DNA of 64,000 nt from Gammaproteobacteria bacterium (GCA_035279405.1 DATEHU010000026.1:62001-126000), one strand, 5' to 3'. Numbered from the stretch's first letter, positions 26,322-35,452 are shown. Numbers and translations: made by a program. The notes: generated by a model from the letters alone, not told the origin.

Positions 26322-27755
26322 TTACCGGGCCAGCGCGCGGCGCATCTCGGCTTGCCAGCTTGTATAGCGTTGCCGCAGCGGGCGATTTTCATCCGGTTGC
26401 CACACGCTGCGGCTGGCTTCGACAACGCCGGGCATGCCAAGCAGCACGGCCACGCCGCGTGCCGTGGCCTCCTGTTCCTCCGGCCTGATTACGGGTAATC
26501 CGCTAAGGTCGGCCAGTCCTTGACATAGCTCTCGTCGTCTCGACAGCCCGCCGGTCACGACGACGCGGCGCAGCGGGGCTTGCCGCGTACGCATTCTTTT
26601 CAGATTGACGCACAGCAGAAATACGATGCTTTCGATGACGGCCAGGAATTTCTGGCCGCGGTCCGCGCGCCCGACAAAACGCGAACGGAAATCGGCCTGC
26701 CAGTAAGGCGAGCCCAGCCCCGATACGCCATTCAGAAACAGCGGTACGCCGGAATTGGAAGCCAGCCAGGCGGGCATGTTCCTGAGCATGACAGTTTCGG
26801 AAATGCCCAGCCGCCGGCGCAGCCAGGCGAGTGCGCTGGCGGCACCGTTGACCGTGCCCTCCAGCACGTACAAGGCGTGCTCTTCATCCTGCCAAAGCAC
26901 ACTGCCAAGCAGCCCAGCCACCCGGGGCGGCTGGCTGCCGTGCAGCCGCTGGATGAACGCGCCGGTACCGAGGTTGATGTAAATGCTGTCGGTACGGGGC
27001 GGGCCCTGCGCGAACAGCGCGGCCGGCTGGTCACCGGTGACCACGGTGAGCGGAATTCTACGCTTTGCCAGCAGCACATGACCGAAGGCGTGCTGATTGG
27101 GCACGCAGCGCGGCAGTATTTCCGCGCCGATACCGAAGAGCGCCAGCAATTCCGGCGACCAGGTGCGCGCGCGGTAATCCCACAACAGGGTGCGTGAGGC
27201 ATTGACCGGATCGGCCAGCAGCGGCTTTTCCACCAGCAGGTTTGCCAGAATGAAACTCGCGAGCGGCCCGGCCGCCAGCCGCTGTTGTTGCCGGGCGCGC
27301 TGCACGGCAGGCAGCGTTTTCAGGCACCAGCGGAGTTTGCTCGCACCGTAATGCGCGGACAGCACCAGCCCGGTGATGCGGTGCACATGGGCCGCGTGCG
27401 GCGTCAGCGTCTGGATGTAGCGTGCTGCGCGCCGGTCCTGCCAGGAAATCACCGGTGATAACGCGTGGCCGGTGTTGCGATCCCAGCAGACGACGGTGGA
27501 ACGCTGCGTTGCCAACCCCGCGCAGCGAATATCCGCTACACGTGGTCCAAGCTGCCGGGTAACACCCTGGCAAGCCTGGCGTACCGAGGCCAGCAGCGCT
27601 TTGGGATCGTGTTCAACTCGGTGTGCTGCAGGATGCCGGGTAGCAATGCGCTTTTCCGCGGCGGCCACGAGTTTGCCATTGGCGTCGAATACCAGTGCAC
27701 GGCTCGCATGACCGCCCTGGTCCAGGGCGAGGAACAGAGGCGCGCGACGCGGCAT
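26322..27755 (-). CDS. FGGY-family kinase, glycerol-kinase-like but divergent
   Basis: 477 residues with the two-lobed FGGY fold: phosphate-1 loop LALDQGGHASRALVFD (Asp12), catalytic Asp242 (TGDQPAALFAQ), phosphate-2 NLGTGAF, and the adenosine motif VVVTGGLSRRRELCQ. Compared with GlpK, several substrate-binding or loop residues differ: DQGTTSSR has become DQGGHASR, QRE has become QRS (Ser86 where GlpK has Glu84), and the Tyr of DPYFSGTK aligns with His in AHYGASK. Thus it phosphorylates a polyol or sugar, but not surely glycerol. It follows glpD by 9 bases and is the last gene of the glycerolipid cluster. Confidence 0.8.
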   Translation of the reverse strand: MPRRAPLFLALDQGGHASRALVFDANGKLVAAAEKRIATRHPAAHRVEHDPKALLASVRQACQGVTRQLGPRVADIRCAGLATQRSTVVCWDRNTGHALSPVISWQDRRAARYIQTLTPHAAHVHRITGLVLSAHYGASKLRWCLKTLPAVQRARQQQRLAAGPLASFILANLLVEKPLLADPVNASRTLLWDYRARTWSPELLALFGIGAEILPRCVPNQHAFGHVLLAKRRIPLTVVTGDQPAALFAQGPPRTDSIYINLGTGAFIQRLHGSQPPRVAGLLGSVLWQDEEHALYVLEGTVNGAASALAWLRRRLGISETVMLRNMPAWLASNSGVPLFLNGVSGLGSPYWQADFRSRFVGRADRGQKFLAVIESIVFLLCVNLKRMRTRQAPLRRVVVTGGLSRRRELCQGLADLSGLPVIRPEEQEATARGVAVLLGMPGVVEASRSVWQPDENRPLRQRYTSWQAEMRRALAR

Positions 27756-27764
27756 AGGGAACAG

Positions 27765-28943
27765 CTAGGCGGGAGTGAGTGGCAGCCTGCGGGTGTCCGC
27801 TTTCGGCGTGCACTTGGGCAGGCTGGTGCGCAGGAGACGCAGGGCGTGCTCCGCATCGGCACGGTAAGAGGTGAGTTTGCCGCCGTACACGTTCAGCAAA
27901 CGCGGTTGCCGTTTGCGGTCCGTGAGCAGCAATATTTCACGCGAGCGGCCGAATGCGCGACCCGGACCCGCAGGCAGCACGCGCAATCCCGCAAAGCTGG
28001 TACGGATTCTGGTCGAAGCCGAGGGGAAATACCGGCGCAGCACCTCCAGCAAATAGTCCTGTTCCTGCGGCAAGGGGTGGACTGCGGCCGGATCCGGGCC
28101 GGTAAACCGGGTTTCAGTGGTGCCCACGAGGGTGCTGTGCTCGTGCCAGGGCATGATGAATACCGCGCGGCCATCGCGCGGCGCCTCCACGTAAAAAATA
28201 CTGTCGACGATCGCGGCATCCATGACCAGGTGTGTGCCCTGGATCAGATCCACGCGTGCACGTGCGGCCGGAGGACGGATGCGGGCGGCAACGTGGTTCA
28301 CCCAGGGACCGGCGGCGTTCACCAGCACGCGACAGCGTACCTGTCGGTCCGCGCCCGCGTGATTGAATGCCACGTTGCAGCCCTGGTCGTCGAGTTCCGC
28401 GTGACTGAAGCTGGCCGGTACATTCAGTTGCGCGTGCAGCGTGGCGGCGGAATTCATCACCGCACGGGTAAGCGCGGCATCATCGGTTTGCGCATCCCAG
28501 TACTGGAATACCGCCTGCAGTCCGGCGCGCTGCAGGCCGCCGAGCTGGTCCCAGTCGTGACGCGCCAGCGAGCGAAAGCGCGCGTGCGCGCGCAGCTTGC
28601 CAAGCAGCGCGTACAGACTCAGGCCCGCGCGGATTTCCCAGGGACGGCGGTGCGTGTTTTGGTAGATGGGGATGTAGAACGGCACCAGTTTCACCAGTGC
28701 CGGCGCAAGCATGAGCAGGCGCTCGCGCTCGACCAGGCTTTCATGCACGAGCTTGAGGTCAAACTGCTCGAGGTAGCGCAAGCCGCCATGGACCAGTTTG
28801 CTCGAGCGGCTGGAGCTGCCCGCGGCAATCGCCTGTTGTTCCAGCACCAGCACGCGGTGACCGGCGGCGGCCGCGGCCTGAGCAATGCCCGCGCCGTGGA
28901 TGCCGGCGCCGACGATTATCAGGTCAAAATCATAATCACTCAT
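27765..28943 (-). CDS. glpD: FAD-dependent glycerol-3-phosphate dehydrogenase, short form
   Basis: 392 residues. FAD-binding GAGIHGAGIAQ at the N-terminus, SSRSSKLVHGGLRYLEQFD (typical of GlpD), LVNAAGPWVN, LVGTTETRFTGPDP and NVYGGKLTSYRADAEHAL near the end. It oxidises glycerol-3-phosphate to dihydroxyacetone phosphate and passes electrons to quinone at the inner membrane. E. coli GlpD has about 500 residues; here the protein stops shortly after the YGGKLT motif, so the C-terminal helical domain is missing. The frame is intact and overlaps the phosphodiesterase gene in an ATGA, so this is a compact form and not a broken gene. Confidence 0.85.
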   Translation of the reverse strand: MSDYDFDLIIVGAGIHGAGIAQAAAAAGHRVLVLEQQAIAAGSSSRSSKLVHGGLRYLEQFDLKLVHESLVERERLLMLAPALVKLVPFYIPIYQNTHRRPWEIRAGLSLYALLGKLRAHARFRSLARHDWDQLGGLQRAGLQAVFQYWDAQTDDAALTRAVMNSAATLHAQLNVPASFSHAELDDQGCNVAFNHAGADRQVRCRVLVNAAGPWVNHVAARIRPPAARARVDLIQGTHLVMDAAIVDSIFYVEAPRDGRAVFIMPWHEHSTLVGTTETRFTGPDPAAVHPLPQEQDYLLEVLRRYFPSASTRIRTSFAGLRVLPAGPGRAFGRSREILLLTDRKRQPRLLNVYGGKLTSYRADAEHALRLLRTSLPKCTPKADTRRLPLTPA

Positions 28944-29689
28944 GGTGCATGCATGCGCGCATCGGTGAGCAGCGTGCCGATGTCATTGGTTTCGACCATG
29001 GCTGCGCCCTGTGTTGTCAGCTCCAGAACGCGTCCGGCATCTTCGGTGTGATAGACAATCCATTGCCAGGGACCCGGCAGTGCAGCGCGCATGCGGGCAA
29101 ACAGCTTCTCGTCGGTGAACATGTAGTCGGGCTGCAAATCGGTTGCGCTCCCCTGGATCTGGGCGCCGGCCGCTTCCACTGCCCAGCCGACGCGGGCGGC
29201 TCCCTGCCGCCGTGCCGGCACGAGGCAAGCGTGGTCGAAGGAAATCACCACACATTGTTGGAGCGCAGGTTGCAGTGCGGCCATGACTGCGTCCACGACC
29301 GGCTGGATACCGTGGTGATGCAAACTCTGACGTTTGATTTCCACGAACTGCGTGACGCCGGGCTGGTGGATCAGCCAAGCCGCGAGCGCGGTCAGCCGGG
29401 CGAGCCTGACTGCCGCGAAGCGCGCGCCGAAGCGTGCCGCTTCCCCCACGCTGATGGCATCCAGCTCGCGCGCCGGGGTGGTCGTGATATCGAGATCGCG
29501 TCCCGCGGTCCGCCGGAGCGATGCATCGTGGCACACGAAGGGCACGTGGTCGGCGCTGAGTTGCACGTCGCACTCCAACCAGCGGGCGCCGGCCGCGACG
29601 GCCGCGGCGAAACCTTCCAAGGTGTTTTCGGGATATCGCGCCGGCCAGCCGCGGTGGCCGACCAGTGTGGGAATCTTCTGCGGAACCAT
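28940..29689 (-). CDS. ugpQ: glycerophosphodiester phosphodiesterase
   Basis: 249 residues. GDPD catalytic motifs: GHRGWPARYPENT (His and the H-R-G loop), ECDVQLSADHVPFVCHD (metal-binding Glu and Asp, second His) and the later VEIK. The TIM barrel cuts glycerophosphodiesters to glycerol-3-phosphate and an alcohol. No signal peptide, so it is cytosolic like UgpQ. Its stop overlaps the glpD start by four bases, giving a short route from deacylated phospholipid head groups to dihydroxyacetone phosphate. It begins 24 bases after the stop of the exporter permease gene, so it may be read from the exporter promoter. Confidence 0.88.
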   Translation of the reverse strand: MVPQKIPTLVGHRGWPARYPENTLEGFAAAVAAGARWLECDVQLSADHVPFVCHDASLRRTAGRDLDITTTPARELDAISVGEAARFGARFAAVRLARLTALAAWLIHQPGVTQFVEIKRQSLHHHGIQPVVDAVMAALQPALQQCVVISFDHACLVPARRQGAARVGWAVEAAGAQIQGSATDLQPDYMFTDEKLFARMRAALPGPWQWIVYHTEDAGRVLELTTQGAAMVETNDIGTLLTDARMHAP

Positions 29690-29713
29690 GCCGCACTCGC
29701 GATTTGTTATTGC

Positions 29714-30940
29714 TTATTCGTATCTTAACGCTTCGATGGGGTCGAGTGCGGCGGCCTTGGCGGCGGGCGCGATGCCGAAGATTATGCCCACGCCGGCGGA
29801 AAAGCCAAAGGCCAGCAGTACCGCCCACCAGGGCACGTAGGCGGCGCGGAAAGCGGGGATGGCGTGCGCCGCCAGCACGCCGATGCCGTAGCCGAGCAGC
29901 AGCCCGATGATGCCGCCGATCACCGAAAGCGTGACCGCTTCGATGAGGAACTGCAGCAGGATATCCCGGCGCCGCGCCCCCAGGCTCTTGATGATGCCGA
30001 TTTCGCGCGTACGCTCGGTCACCGACACCAGCATGATGTTCATGATGCCGATGCCGCCCACGAGCAGCGAAATGGCCACGATGCCGCCCAGAATCAGCGT
30101 GATGGAATTCAGTACGCTGGTAAAGCTGCCGAGCAATTCGGATGCGGTCTGCACCTTGAAATCGTCGTCCTGCCCGGCCTTGAGATGGTGCTGGCGACGC
30201 AACACCTGGGTAATGCGGGCGGTGACCGCGTCAATCCGGCGGGGATCGTTGACCTTGAGCTGAATGGCGATGTCCGGCACCGCGGCTCCGCCCTGCATGC
30301 TGAGCGCTGCACCGTAGGGCACGATGACTTCATTGTCCTGGTCGAAACCGAATATCTGGCCGCGCGCGTGCAGCACGCCGACAATCTTGAACCAGTCACC
30401 CGAAATCTGCAGAAACTGGCCGAGCGGATCTGCTGGCAGGTGCAACTTGTTGATGAGCGTGACGCCGATCACGGCCACGTGCCGATGGCGCAGGTCGTCG
30501 CTGGGCACGATGAAGCGCCCGTGGTCCGGGTAGGTGCCATTGTTGAGCGCGCCCGCGGGCGTGGTGCCGATGACGCGGCTGGTGGTGCTGCGCCCGTGAT
30601 AGCGGACTGGGTTGAAAAACCGGCCAACCGGCAGGATCGGGCTGAGGCTGCTGATGCCCGTGACTTCATGCTGGATGGCGAGCAGATCGTCAGGCGTGAC
30701 TTTGGCGATTTTGCCGGCCAGGCGTTCCTTGCGCGGCAGATAGCTTTGGATGGTCAGGCTGTCGGCGCCCAGGCCCTTGAACTCGCTGGTGACGGAGTTG
30801 CTGAATCCCTGGATGAGCGAGACCACGGCGATCACCGCCATGACGCCGATGATGATGCCGAGCATGGTAAGCACACTGCGCAACTTATGCGCGACCACCG
30901 CCTGGAGTGCAGAGTTCAGGCTTTCGATCAGCGTATACAT
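29714..30940 (-). CDS. MacB-type ABC transporter permease, second paralogue
   Basis: 408 residues from ATG 30940. MacB/FtsX layout: one N-terminal span (LRSVLTMLGIIIGVMAVIAVV), a large periplasmic domain, then three C-terminal spans with [22 protein letters not shown] and the closing [10 protein letters not shown]. It is strongly similar to the permease encoded 13 bases upstream, so the two come from a tandem duplication and may form a heterodimer. There is no fused ATPase; the separate ATPase gene is in the same operon. It should help export a hydrophobic or peptide substrate through a MacAB-like mechanism. Confidence 0.88.
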   Translation of the reverse strand: MYTLIESLNSALQAVVAHKLRSVLTMLGIIIGVMAVIAVVSLIQGFSNSVTSEFKGLGADSLTIQSYLPRKERLAGKIAKVTPDDLLAIQHEVTGISSLSPILPVGRFFNPVRYHGRSTTSRVIGTTPAGALNNGTYPDHGRFIVPSDDLRHRHVAVIGVTLINKLHLPADPLGQFLQISGDWFKIVGVLHARGQIFGFDQDNEVIVPYGAALSMQGGAAVPDIAIQLKVNDPRRIDAVTARITQVLRRQHHLKAGQDDDFKVQTASELLGSFTSVLNSITLILGGIVAISLLVGGIGIMNIMLVSVTERTREIGIIKSLGARRRDILLQFLIEAVTLSVIGGIIGLLLGYGIGVLAAHAIPAFRAAYVPWWAVLLAFGFSAGVGIIFGIAPAAKAAALDPIEALRYE

Positions 30941-30953
30941 GGGTGCGCCGTGT

Positions 30954-32186
30954 TCACGCCTCGTGCCGCAGGGCTTCGATGGGATCCAGGCTCGCGGCCT
31001 TGGCGGCCGGCGCAATGCCGAACACTACGCCCACGGTCGCGGCAAAACCGAAAGCCAGCAGTACCGCCCACCACGGTACGTAAGCTCCGAGAAATTGCGG
31101 GATGGCATGTGCGATAAGTGAGCCCACGCCGAAACCCAGAATCAAACCCAGGACTCCGCCCAGCAGCGACAGGATCACGGCTTCAATGAGGAATTGCAGC
31201 AGGATGTCGCGCCGGCGCGCACCCAGGCTCTTGAGAATGCCGATTTCCTGGGTGCGCTCGGTGACCGACACCAGCATGATGTTCATGATGCCGATGCCGC
31301 CCACCAGCAGCGAAATGCCCACGATGCCGCCGAAGATCAGCGTGATGGCATTCAGTACCTGGTTGAAGGTGCCGAGTGTCTGCTCCGGAGTCTGCACCAC
31401 GAAATCATCGTCCTGTCCGGGCTCGATATGGTGCATGCGCCGCAGCACCTGAGTGATGCGTCCGGTGACCGCTTGTATCTGGCTGGGGTTGTTGACGGTG
31501 ACCTGGATTTCGATGTCCGGGACGGTCGCGGCTCCGAGCAGGCTGTGCGCGGTACCGTAGGGGATGTACACGCGGTCGTCCTGGTCCTGACCGCCGATGT
31601 TGCCGAGCTTTTTCAGCACGCCGACGACCTTGAACCACTGGCCGTACATCTCGAGGTATTGGCCGACCGGATCCTTGGGCAAATTCAAATCCGTGATCAG
31701 CGTCTGACCGATCACTACCACGCGCCGATGGCCGAGATCATCGCTGGGCGAGATCAACCGCCCCATGACCGGGTAAAAGCTGGCATTGCCTTCATAGCGG
31801 GACGTGATGCCGTAGATGCCGGCGTACGCCGTCTGGCTGCCAGACAGCACCGCACCCGAGCCGAAGCTCGCGAGTATGAGACGCGGCGAGATGTGGCTGA
31901 TGCCGGTGACTTCGTGCTGGATGGCCTGCAGATCGGCGGGCGTGACTTTGACGATCTTGCCGCTGAAAAAGTCCTCGTCGGTCTCGTTCGACGAGATGGT
32001 GAGTACGTTGGAACCGAGGTTGGCGAAGGTATTGGTGACCGAATGACTGAAGCCCTGGATCAGCGAGACCACGGCGATCACCGCGGCCACCGCGATGATG
32101 ATGCCCAGGGTGGTGAGAAAGCTGCGCAGCTTGTGTGCGCGGATTGCCTGCAGCGCCGAGCGCAGGCTTTCCGCGAGGTTATACAC
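30954..32186 (-). CDS. MacB-type ABC transporter permease, first paralogue
   Basis: 410 residues. Same architecture as its downstream twin: [21 protein letters not shown] span, MacB-like periplasmic core, [32 protein letters not shown] and [11 protein letters not shown] at the C-terminus. The two differ most in the periplasmic domain, where the substrate and fusion protein would touch, while membrane parts are nearly the same. It overlaps the ATPase gene by 8 bases. Likely partners are the ATPase, the other permease and the HlyD-like fusion protein; an outer membrane TolC-type protein is not encoded here. Confidence 0.88.
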   Translation of the reverse strand: MYNLAESLRSALQAIRAHKLRSFLTTLGIIIAVAAVIAVVSLIQGFSHSVTNTFANLGSNVLTISSNETDEDFFSGKIVKVTPADLQAIQHEVTGISHISPRLILASFGSGAVLSGSQTAYAGIYGITSRYEGNASFYPVMGRLISPSDDLGHRRVVVIGQTLITDLNLPKDPVGQYLEMYGQWFKVVGVLKKLGNIGGQDQDDRVYIPYGTAHSLLGAATVPDIEIQVTVNNPSQIQAVTGRITQVLRRMHHIEPGQDDDFVVQTPEQTLGTFNQVLNAITLIFGGIVGISLLVGGIGIMNIMLVSVTERTQEIGILKSLGARRRDILLQFLIEAVILSLLGGVLGLILGFGVGSLIAHAIPQFLGAYVPWWAVLLAFGFAATVGVVFGIAPAAKAASLDPIEALRHEA

Positions 32187-32898
32187 CGGCGCCCGCCTGG
32201 CGGCGCTTGCCGTTCAGGGTATCGCTGACTATGCGGCCGTCCATGATGTGGATCACGCGTTGGCAGTGTGCGGCAATGTTCGGATCGTGGGTCACGACGA
32301 TGATAGTGTGGCCGTCGCGGTACAGGGTGTCGAACATCGCCATCACATCCTTGCTGGTGCTGGAATCCAGGTTGCCGGTGGGCTCATCGGCCAGCAGGAT
32401 CGAAGGTTTGCCGACCAGCGCGCGCGCAATGGCCACGCGTTGCCGCTGACCGCCGGACAGCTGGTTGGGCAGGTGGTGCAGGCGCTCGCCGAGGCCGACA
32501 TTCTGCAGCGCCTGACTCGCGAGGCGGCGGCGCTCGCCCAGCGCCACGCCGCGGTAAATCAGCGGTTGCATGACGTTGTGCAGCGCGTTGGCGCGGCCCA
32601 GCAGATTGAAGTTCTGGAAGATGAAGCCGATCTCGCGGTTGCGGATGCGCGCGAGCGCGTTGTCGTCAAGCTGCGCCACCGGCGTGCCGTTCAGGATGTA
32701 TTCGCCGCCGCTCGGCCTGTCCAGACAGCCGACGATATTCATGAGCGTGGACTTGCCTGAACCCGAGGGGCCGATGAAGGCCACGTATTCGTTGCGCGCA
32801 ATCTTGAGGTCTACGTCCTTGAGGGCATCCAGGACATTGTCGCCCATGACGTAGCGCTTGCTGACCTGGCGCAGCTCCAGCAACGGAGTGTCACTCAT
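32179..32898 (-). CDS. MacB/LolD-like ABC transporter ATP-binding protein
   Basis: 239 residues. Walker [10 protein letters not shown] at 43-51, the Q loop FIFQNFNLL, signature LSGGQ at 147-151, Walker B LLADEP at 168-173 and the H-loop VTHDP. It drives the two MacB-type permeases. The ATGA overlap with the fusion protein gene (32895-32898) and the 8-base overlap with the first permease gene give a tight operon. It closely resembles LolD and MacB ATPases; the presence of a periplasmic fusion protein points to export, not lipoprotein sorting. Confidence 0.93.
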   Translation of the reverse strand: MSDTPLLELRQVSKRYVMGDNVLDALKDVDLKIARNEYVAFIGPSGSGKSTLMNIVGCLDRPSGGEYILNGTPVAQLDDNALARIRNREIGFIFQNFNLLGRANALHNVMQPLIYRGVALGERRRLASQALQNVGLGERLHHLPNQLSGGQRQRVAIARALVGKPSILLADEPTGNLDSSTSKDVMAMFDTLYRDGHTIIVVTHDPNIAAHCQRVIHIMDGRIVSDTLNGKRRQAGAGV

Positions 32899-34133
32899 GT
32901 TGCGGGCTTCTGCGCCTTGGCCTGCTCGGGCGGCAGCACGGAAATCTTGGCGCCTTCGCTCAGGGCATGCAGCACGGTGTAGGGCCCGGTAATCACGGTT
33001 TCTCCGGCTTTGAGACCCGAGACGATTTCCTGGTAGGTGTCGCTGGACACGCCGGTGGTCACGTCCACCTTGTGGGCCTTGCCGTCCTGCATCAGGTACA
33101 CGTACGCGCCGGAAGTGGGTTCTAGACTCTTGGAATTGGGATTGTTTTCGTACAGCACGGCCTGCAGCGGTACGGCGATGGCATTGGGCGTGCTCTGGGT
33201 GTAAATCTCCGCCCGGCAGCTCATCCCCGGACGCACGCGCGGCAGCTTCTTGTCGGTAAGCCCGATTTTTACTTCGAAAGTCACGCCTTGCTGGGCTGTC
33301 GCAGTGGTGGAAGTGGATGTGCTGTTATTGGTCACCGACGCGGCGATGAACTGCACCTTGCCGTGGAAAGTATCGTTCGGGTAGGAGACCGCGTTGATGT
33401 CGGACTCCTCGCCGAGCTTGACATTCGCAATGTCGGCCTCGTCCACCTGCACGTCGGCCAGCACTTCGGCCGGGTCGGCGATTTCCATGAGCGTGGAGCC
33501 GGGGATGTTGGTGCCGGTGATCACGGTTTCGCCGACTTTTACCGGCAGGCTGGTGACCATGCCGTCAATCGGAGAACGGATCACGGTCTTGGAAAGATTC
33601 TGCTGTGCCTGGTTCAACTGTGCCTGGGCGATGCGCAAGGCTTCCCTCTGAGAATCGAGTTGGACCTTGGCGATGGCCAACTGATTGGTAAGCTGGTCGA
33701 AGCTGTTGGCATCCACGAGGTGCTGCTTGAAGAGCGCCTGCTGGCGGTTCCATTGCAGTTGCAGGTTGGAGATGCTGAGCTTTTGGCTTTCGATCGCAAT
33801 ATTGGCCTGCTGCACGCCGGCCTCGGCTTGGGCCACCGCGGCCTGATACAGCGTCGGGTCTATGCGCAGTACCACCTGATCCTTCTTCACCATCTGGCCT
33901 TCGACCACGGGAATCGCGCTGATCTTGCCGATGATTTCGGGCTTGAGCTCCACCGGATTGATGTAAATCAGCTGGCCGGAGGCCAGAATCGAGCTGCGGA
34001 TGGTGCGCGCCTCGACCTTCGCGACCGTCACTTTCTCGGTGCTGCCGTGCGTTGCAAATCGGCTGATGATTACCAGGATGATGATGCCGGCGACAATCGC
34101 CAGGCTGATCCAGACTTTGCGCTTTTTCGACAT
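32895..34133 (-). CDS. HlyD/MacA-type periplasmic membrane fusion protein
   Basis: 412 residues. An N-terminal span ([19 protein letters not shown]) anchors it. The barrel-sandwich half ([40 protein letters not shown]) brackets a long coiled coil rich in Gln and Leu (about 95-185), as in MacA. A Ser/Thr/Asn-rich insertion ([16 protein letters not shown]) interrupts the beta domain. It should couple the ABC permeases to an outer membrane channel. First gene of the operon, with a well-formed promoter and palindromic operator directly upstream. Confidence 0.9.
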   Translation of the reverse strand: MSKKRKVWISLAIVAGIIILVIISRFATHGSTEKVTVAKVEARTIRSSILASGQLIYINPVELKPEIIGKISAIPVVEGQMVKKDQVVLRIDPTLYQAAVAQAEAGVQQANIAIESQKLSISNLQLQWNRQQALFKQHLVDANSFDQLTNQLAIAKVQLDSQREALRIAQAQLNQAQQNLSKTVIRSPIDGMVTSLPVKVGETVITGTNIPGSTLMEIADPAEVLADVQVDEADIANVKLGEESDINAVSYPNDTFHGKVQFIAASVTNNSTSTSTTATAQQGVTFEVKIGLTDKKLPRVRPGMSCRAEIYTQSTPNAIAVPLQAVLYENNPNSKSLEPTSGAYVYLMQDGKAHKVDVTTGVSSDTYQEIVSGLKAGETVITGPYTVLHALSEGAKISVLPPEQAKAQKPAT

Positions 34134-34152
34134 GCCGGTCTCCGCATGTGTT

Positions 34153-34176
34153 GGTGTTATATGTTAGTATAACACC
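34153..34176. promoter_or_regulatory. perfect palindromic operator of the exporter operon
   Basis: GGTGTTATA (34153-34161), TGTTAG, TATAACACC (34168-34176): a perfect 9-base inverted repeat with a 6-base spacer, overlapping the -10 box. It looks like a dimeric repressor site, but no regulator gene is adjacent, so its protein is unknown. Confidence 0.75.
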
Positions 34177-34193
34177 GGAAAGTTGAAATGCAA
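34166..34193 (-). promoter_or_regulatory. sigma-70 promoter of the exporter-glycerolipid operon
   Basis: On the minus strand TTGCAT (34193-34188), 16 bases, TATACT (34171-34166). The fusion protein ATG follows about 32 bases later, after GGAG. The -10 sits within the operator palindrome. Confidence 0.7.
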
Positions 34194-34222
34194 GTGTTCA
34201 CGCCGAACGTCCTGTTGAAGTC

Positions 34223-34921
34223 TCAGGCGAGCTTCACGATGATCCAGATTGCGTAAATGATCACCCACGGCGCCAACACGATCAGCGAGGATTTACCCAG
34301 GCTCTTTTTGCTCCACAGTGACAGTCCGACAACCATCAGCGCCAGTGTCCAGAACGTGGTCAGATGCACGCTGCCGGCCAGGCCTGCGAGCGGATGCGAC
34401 AGGGGCAGGCGGAACAGCAGAGTGTTGAGCGAGGTCACGTCTACCGCGTAATAGCTCGTTTGCGCGTTCGAGAACGCATAGGCCACGGCCGCCGCGATAG
34501 TCGCAACCACGTTGGGGAAAGCGGTCCAGATGCTGAAGCTCAGCCACTTTCCGTAGTTTTGCGGTTCATAGCCGCTGATTTTGGCCACGAAGAAAAAGTA
34601 CAAGGCCTGAAGCAGCAGGATGATGACCACGGCCAAGGTGCTGCCCACGACGCCAAACGTGAGGAAGCGCCCACGGGTAAATCCCTGACGGATGGTGTCC
34701 AGCTGATCGCTGGTGTATTTGCCCGACATTGTGGCCAGGGTCTGGTTGGCCAGCCAGCCCATGTCCACGGTGGAAAAGTACCAGACCGTGAAGGCAATAC
34801 TGACCAGAATCATGACAATCAGCGGATACCAGGCCCAACGTCCATGCGGCAGCACGTCCTGCAAGGCCTTTTTCGGGTCCACGAAAATGTTGCCAAGACA
34901 AGCCAGAGCGGTGGATTCCAT
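34223..34921 (-). CDS. YIP1-family integral membrane protein
   Basis: 232 residues from ATG 34921 (AAAGGA about 10 bases upstream). Five hydrophobic spans; the N-terminus MESTALACLGNIFVDPKKAL matches the 'I..P..a......' start of bacterial YIP1 proteins, and GRWAWYPLIVMILVSIAF leads into the first span. Bacterial YIP1 proteins are of unknown function; the eukaryotic ones act in vesicle trafficking. It sits directly upstream of the exporter promoter on the same strand, with 89 bases between, so read-through into the exporter operon is possible. Confidence 0.7.
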   Translation of the reverse strand: MESTALACLGNIFVDPKKALQDVLPHGRWAWYPLIVMILVSIAFTVWYFSTVDMGWLANQTLATMSGKYTSDQLDTIRQGFTRGRFLTFGVVGSTLAVVIILLLQALYFFFVAKISGYEPQNYGKWLSFSIWTAFPNVVATIAAAVAYAFSNAQTSYYAVDVTSLNTLLFRLPLSHPLAGLAGSVHLTTFWTLALMVVGLSLWSKKSLGKSSLIVLAPWVIIYAIWIIVKLA

Positions 34922-35078
34922 ATAGAGATTTCCTTTAATGGTTTGTGGGGTCAGCCGGCCGCGACCATCCATACACAACTGATTAAGTCGGTGCCGAAAG
35001 GTTCAGGCGCTGCCGGCAGAATCGCGGGCATAATAAAGGCGGCCAGAGCCGCCGGAAAGTGACAAATATCAGGAGATT

Positions 35079-35098
35079 CCGCCGGATGGCTCCGGCGG
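35079..35098. repeat. hairpin upstream of the RRM-gene terminator
   Basis: CCGCCGG (35079-35085), ATGGCT, CCGGCGG (35092-35098), a perfect 7-base stem just beyond the terminator of the RRM gene. No T-run. Possibly a second transcription end or a repeat unit. Confidence 0.4.
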
Positions 35099-35110
35099 CA
35101 TGCTGCCAAA

Positions 35111-35152
35111 CACAAAACTCGGTCCCCGGCGGAAAACCCGCCGGGGACCGAG
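35111..35152 (-). terminator. Rho-independent terminator of the RRM protein gene
   Basis: 15-base perfect stem (35118-35132 with 35138-35152), 5-base loop, then TTTTGTG on the minus strand. Very stable; it ends the RRM transcript 18 bases after the stop codon. Confidence 0.9.
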
Positions 35153-35170
35153 ATGCTCAAGCGGGCTGGC

Positions 35171-35452
35171 TTACCAGCGGCCGCCGCGGCCGCCGCCTTG
35201 CTGGCGGGGCTGCCGTTCCTGCGCTTCATTGACGCGCAGTGGACGGCCACCCATGTCCTTGCCGTTCAACTCCTGGATGGCTTTTTGAGCCGCCGCCTGA
35301 TCCATTTCCACGAAGCCAAAGCCGCGGGGGCGGCCGGTATCGCGGTCGGAAATCAGTTTCACCGAATGTACGGTGCCAAACGGCTCGAACTTGGAGCGCA
35401 CTTCCTCTTCGGAAGCGGTAAAGGGCAGATTGCCCACGTAGATAGACGTCAT
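35171..35452 (-). CDS. RRM-type RNA-binding protein
   Basis: 93 residues: one RNA recognition motif with RNP2 IYVGNL at 4-9 and RNP1 RGFGFVEM at 43-50, both with aromatic residues that stack on RNA bases, then a short Gly/Arg/Gln-rich tail (RQQGGGRGGRW). Such small bacterial RRM proteins, like those of cyanobacteria and some proteobacteria, are often cold-induced and bind mRNA. Single-gene unit with a strong terminator. The divergent upstream region (35453-35783) may hold a regulated leader. Confidence 0.92.
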   Translation of the reverse strand: MTSIYVGNLPFTASEEEVRSKFEPFGTVHSVKLISDRDTGRPRGFGFVEMDQAAAQKAIQELNGKDMGGRPLRVNEAQERQPRQQGGGRGGRW

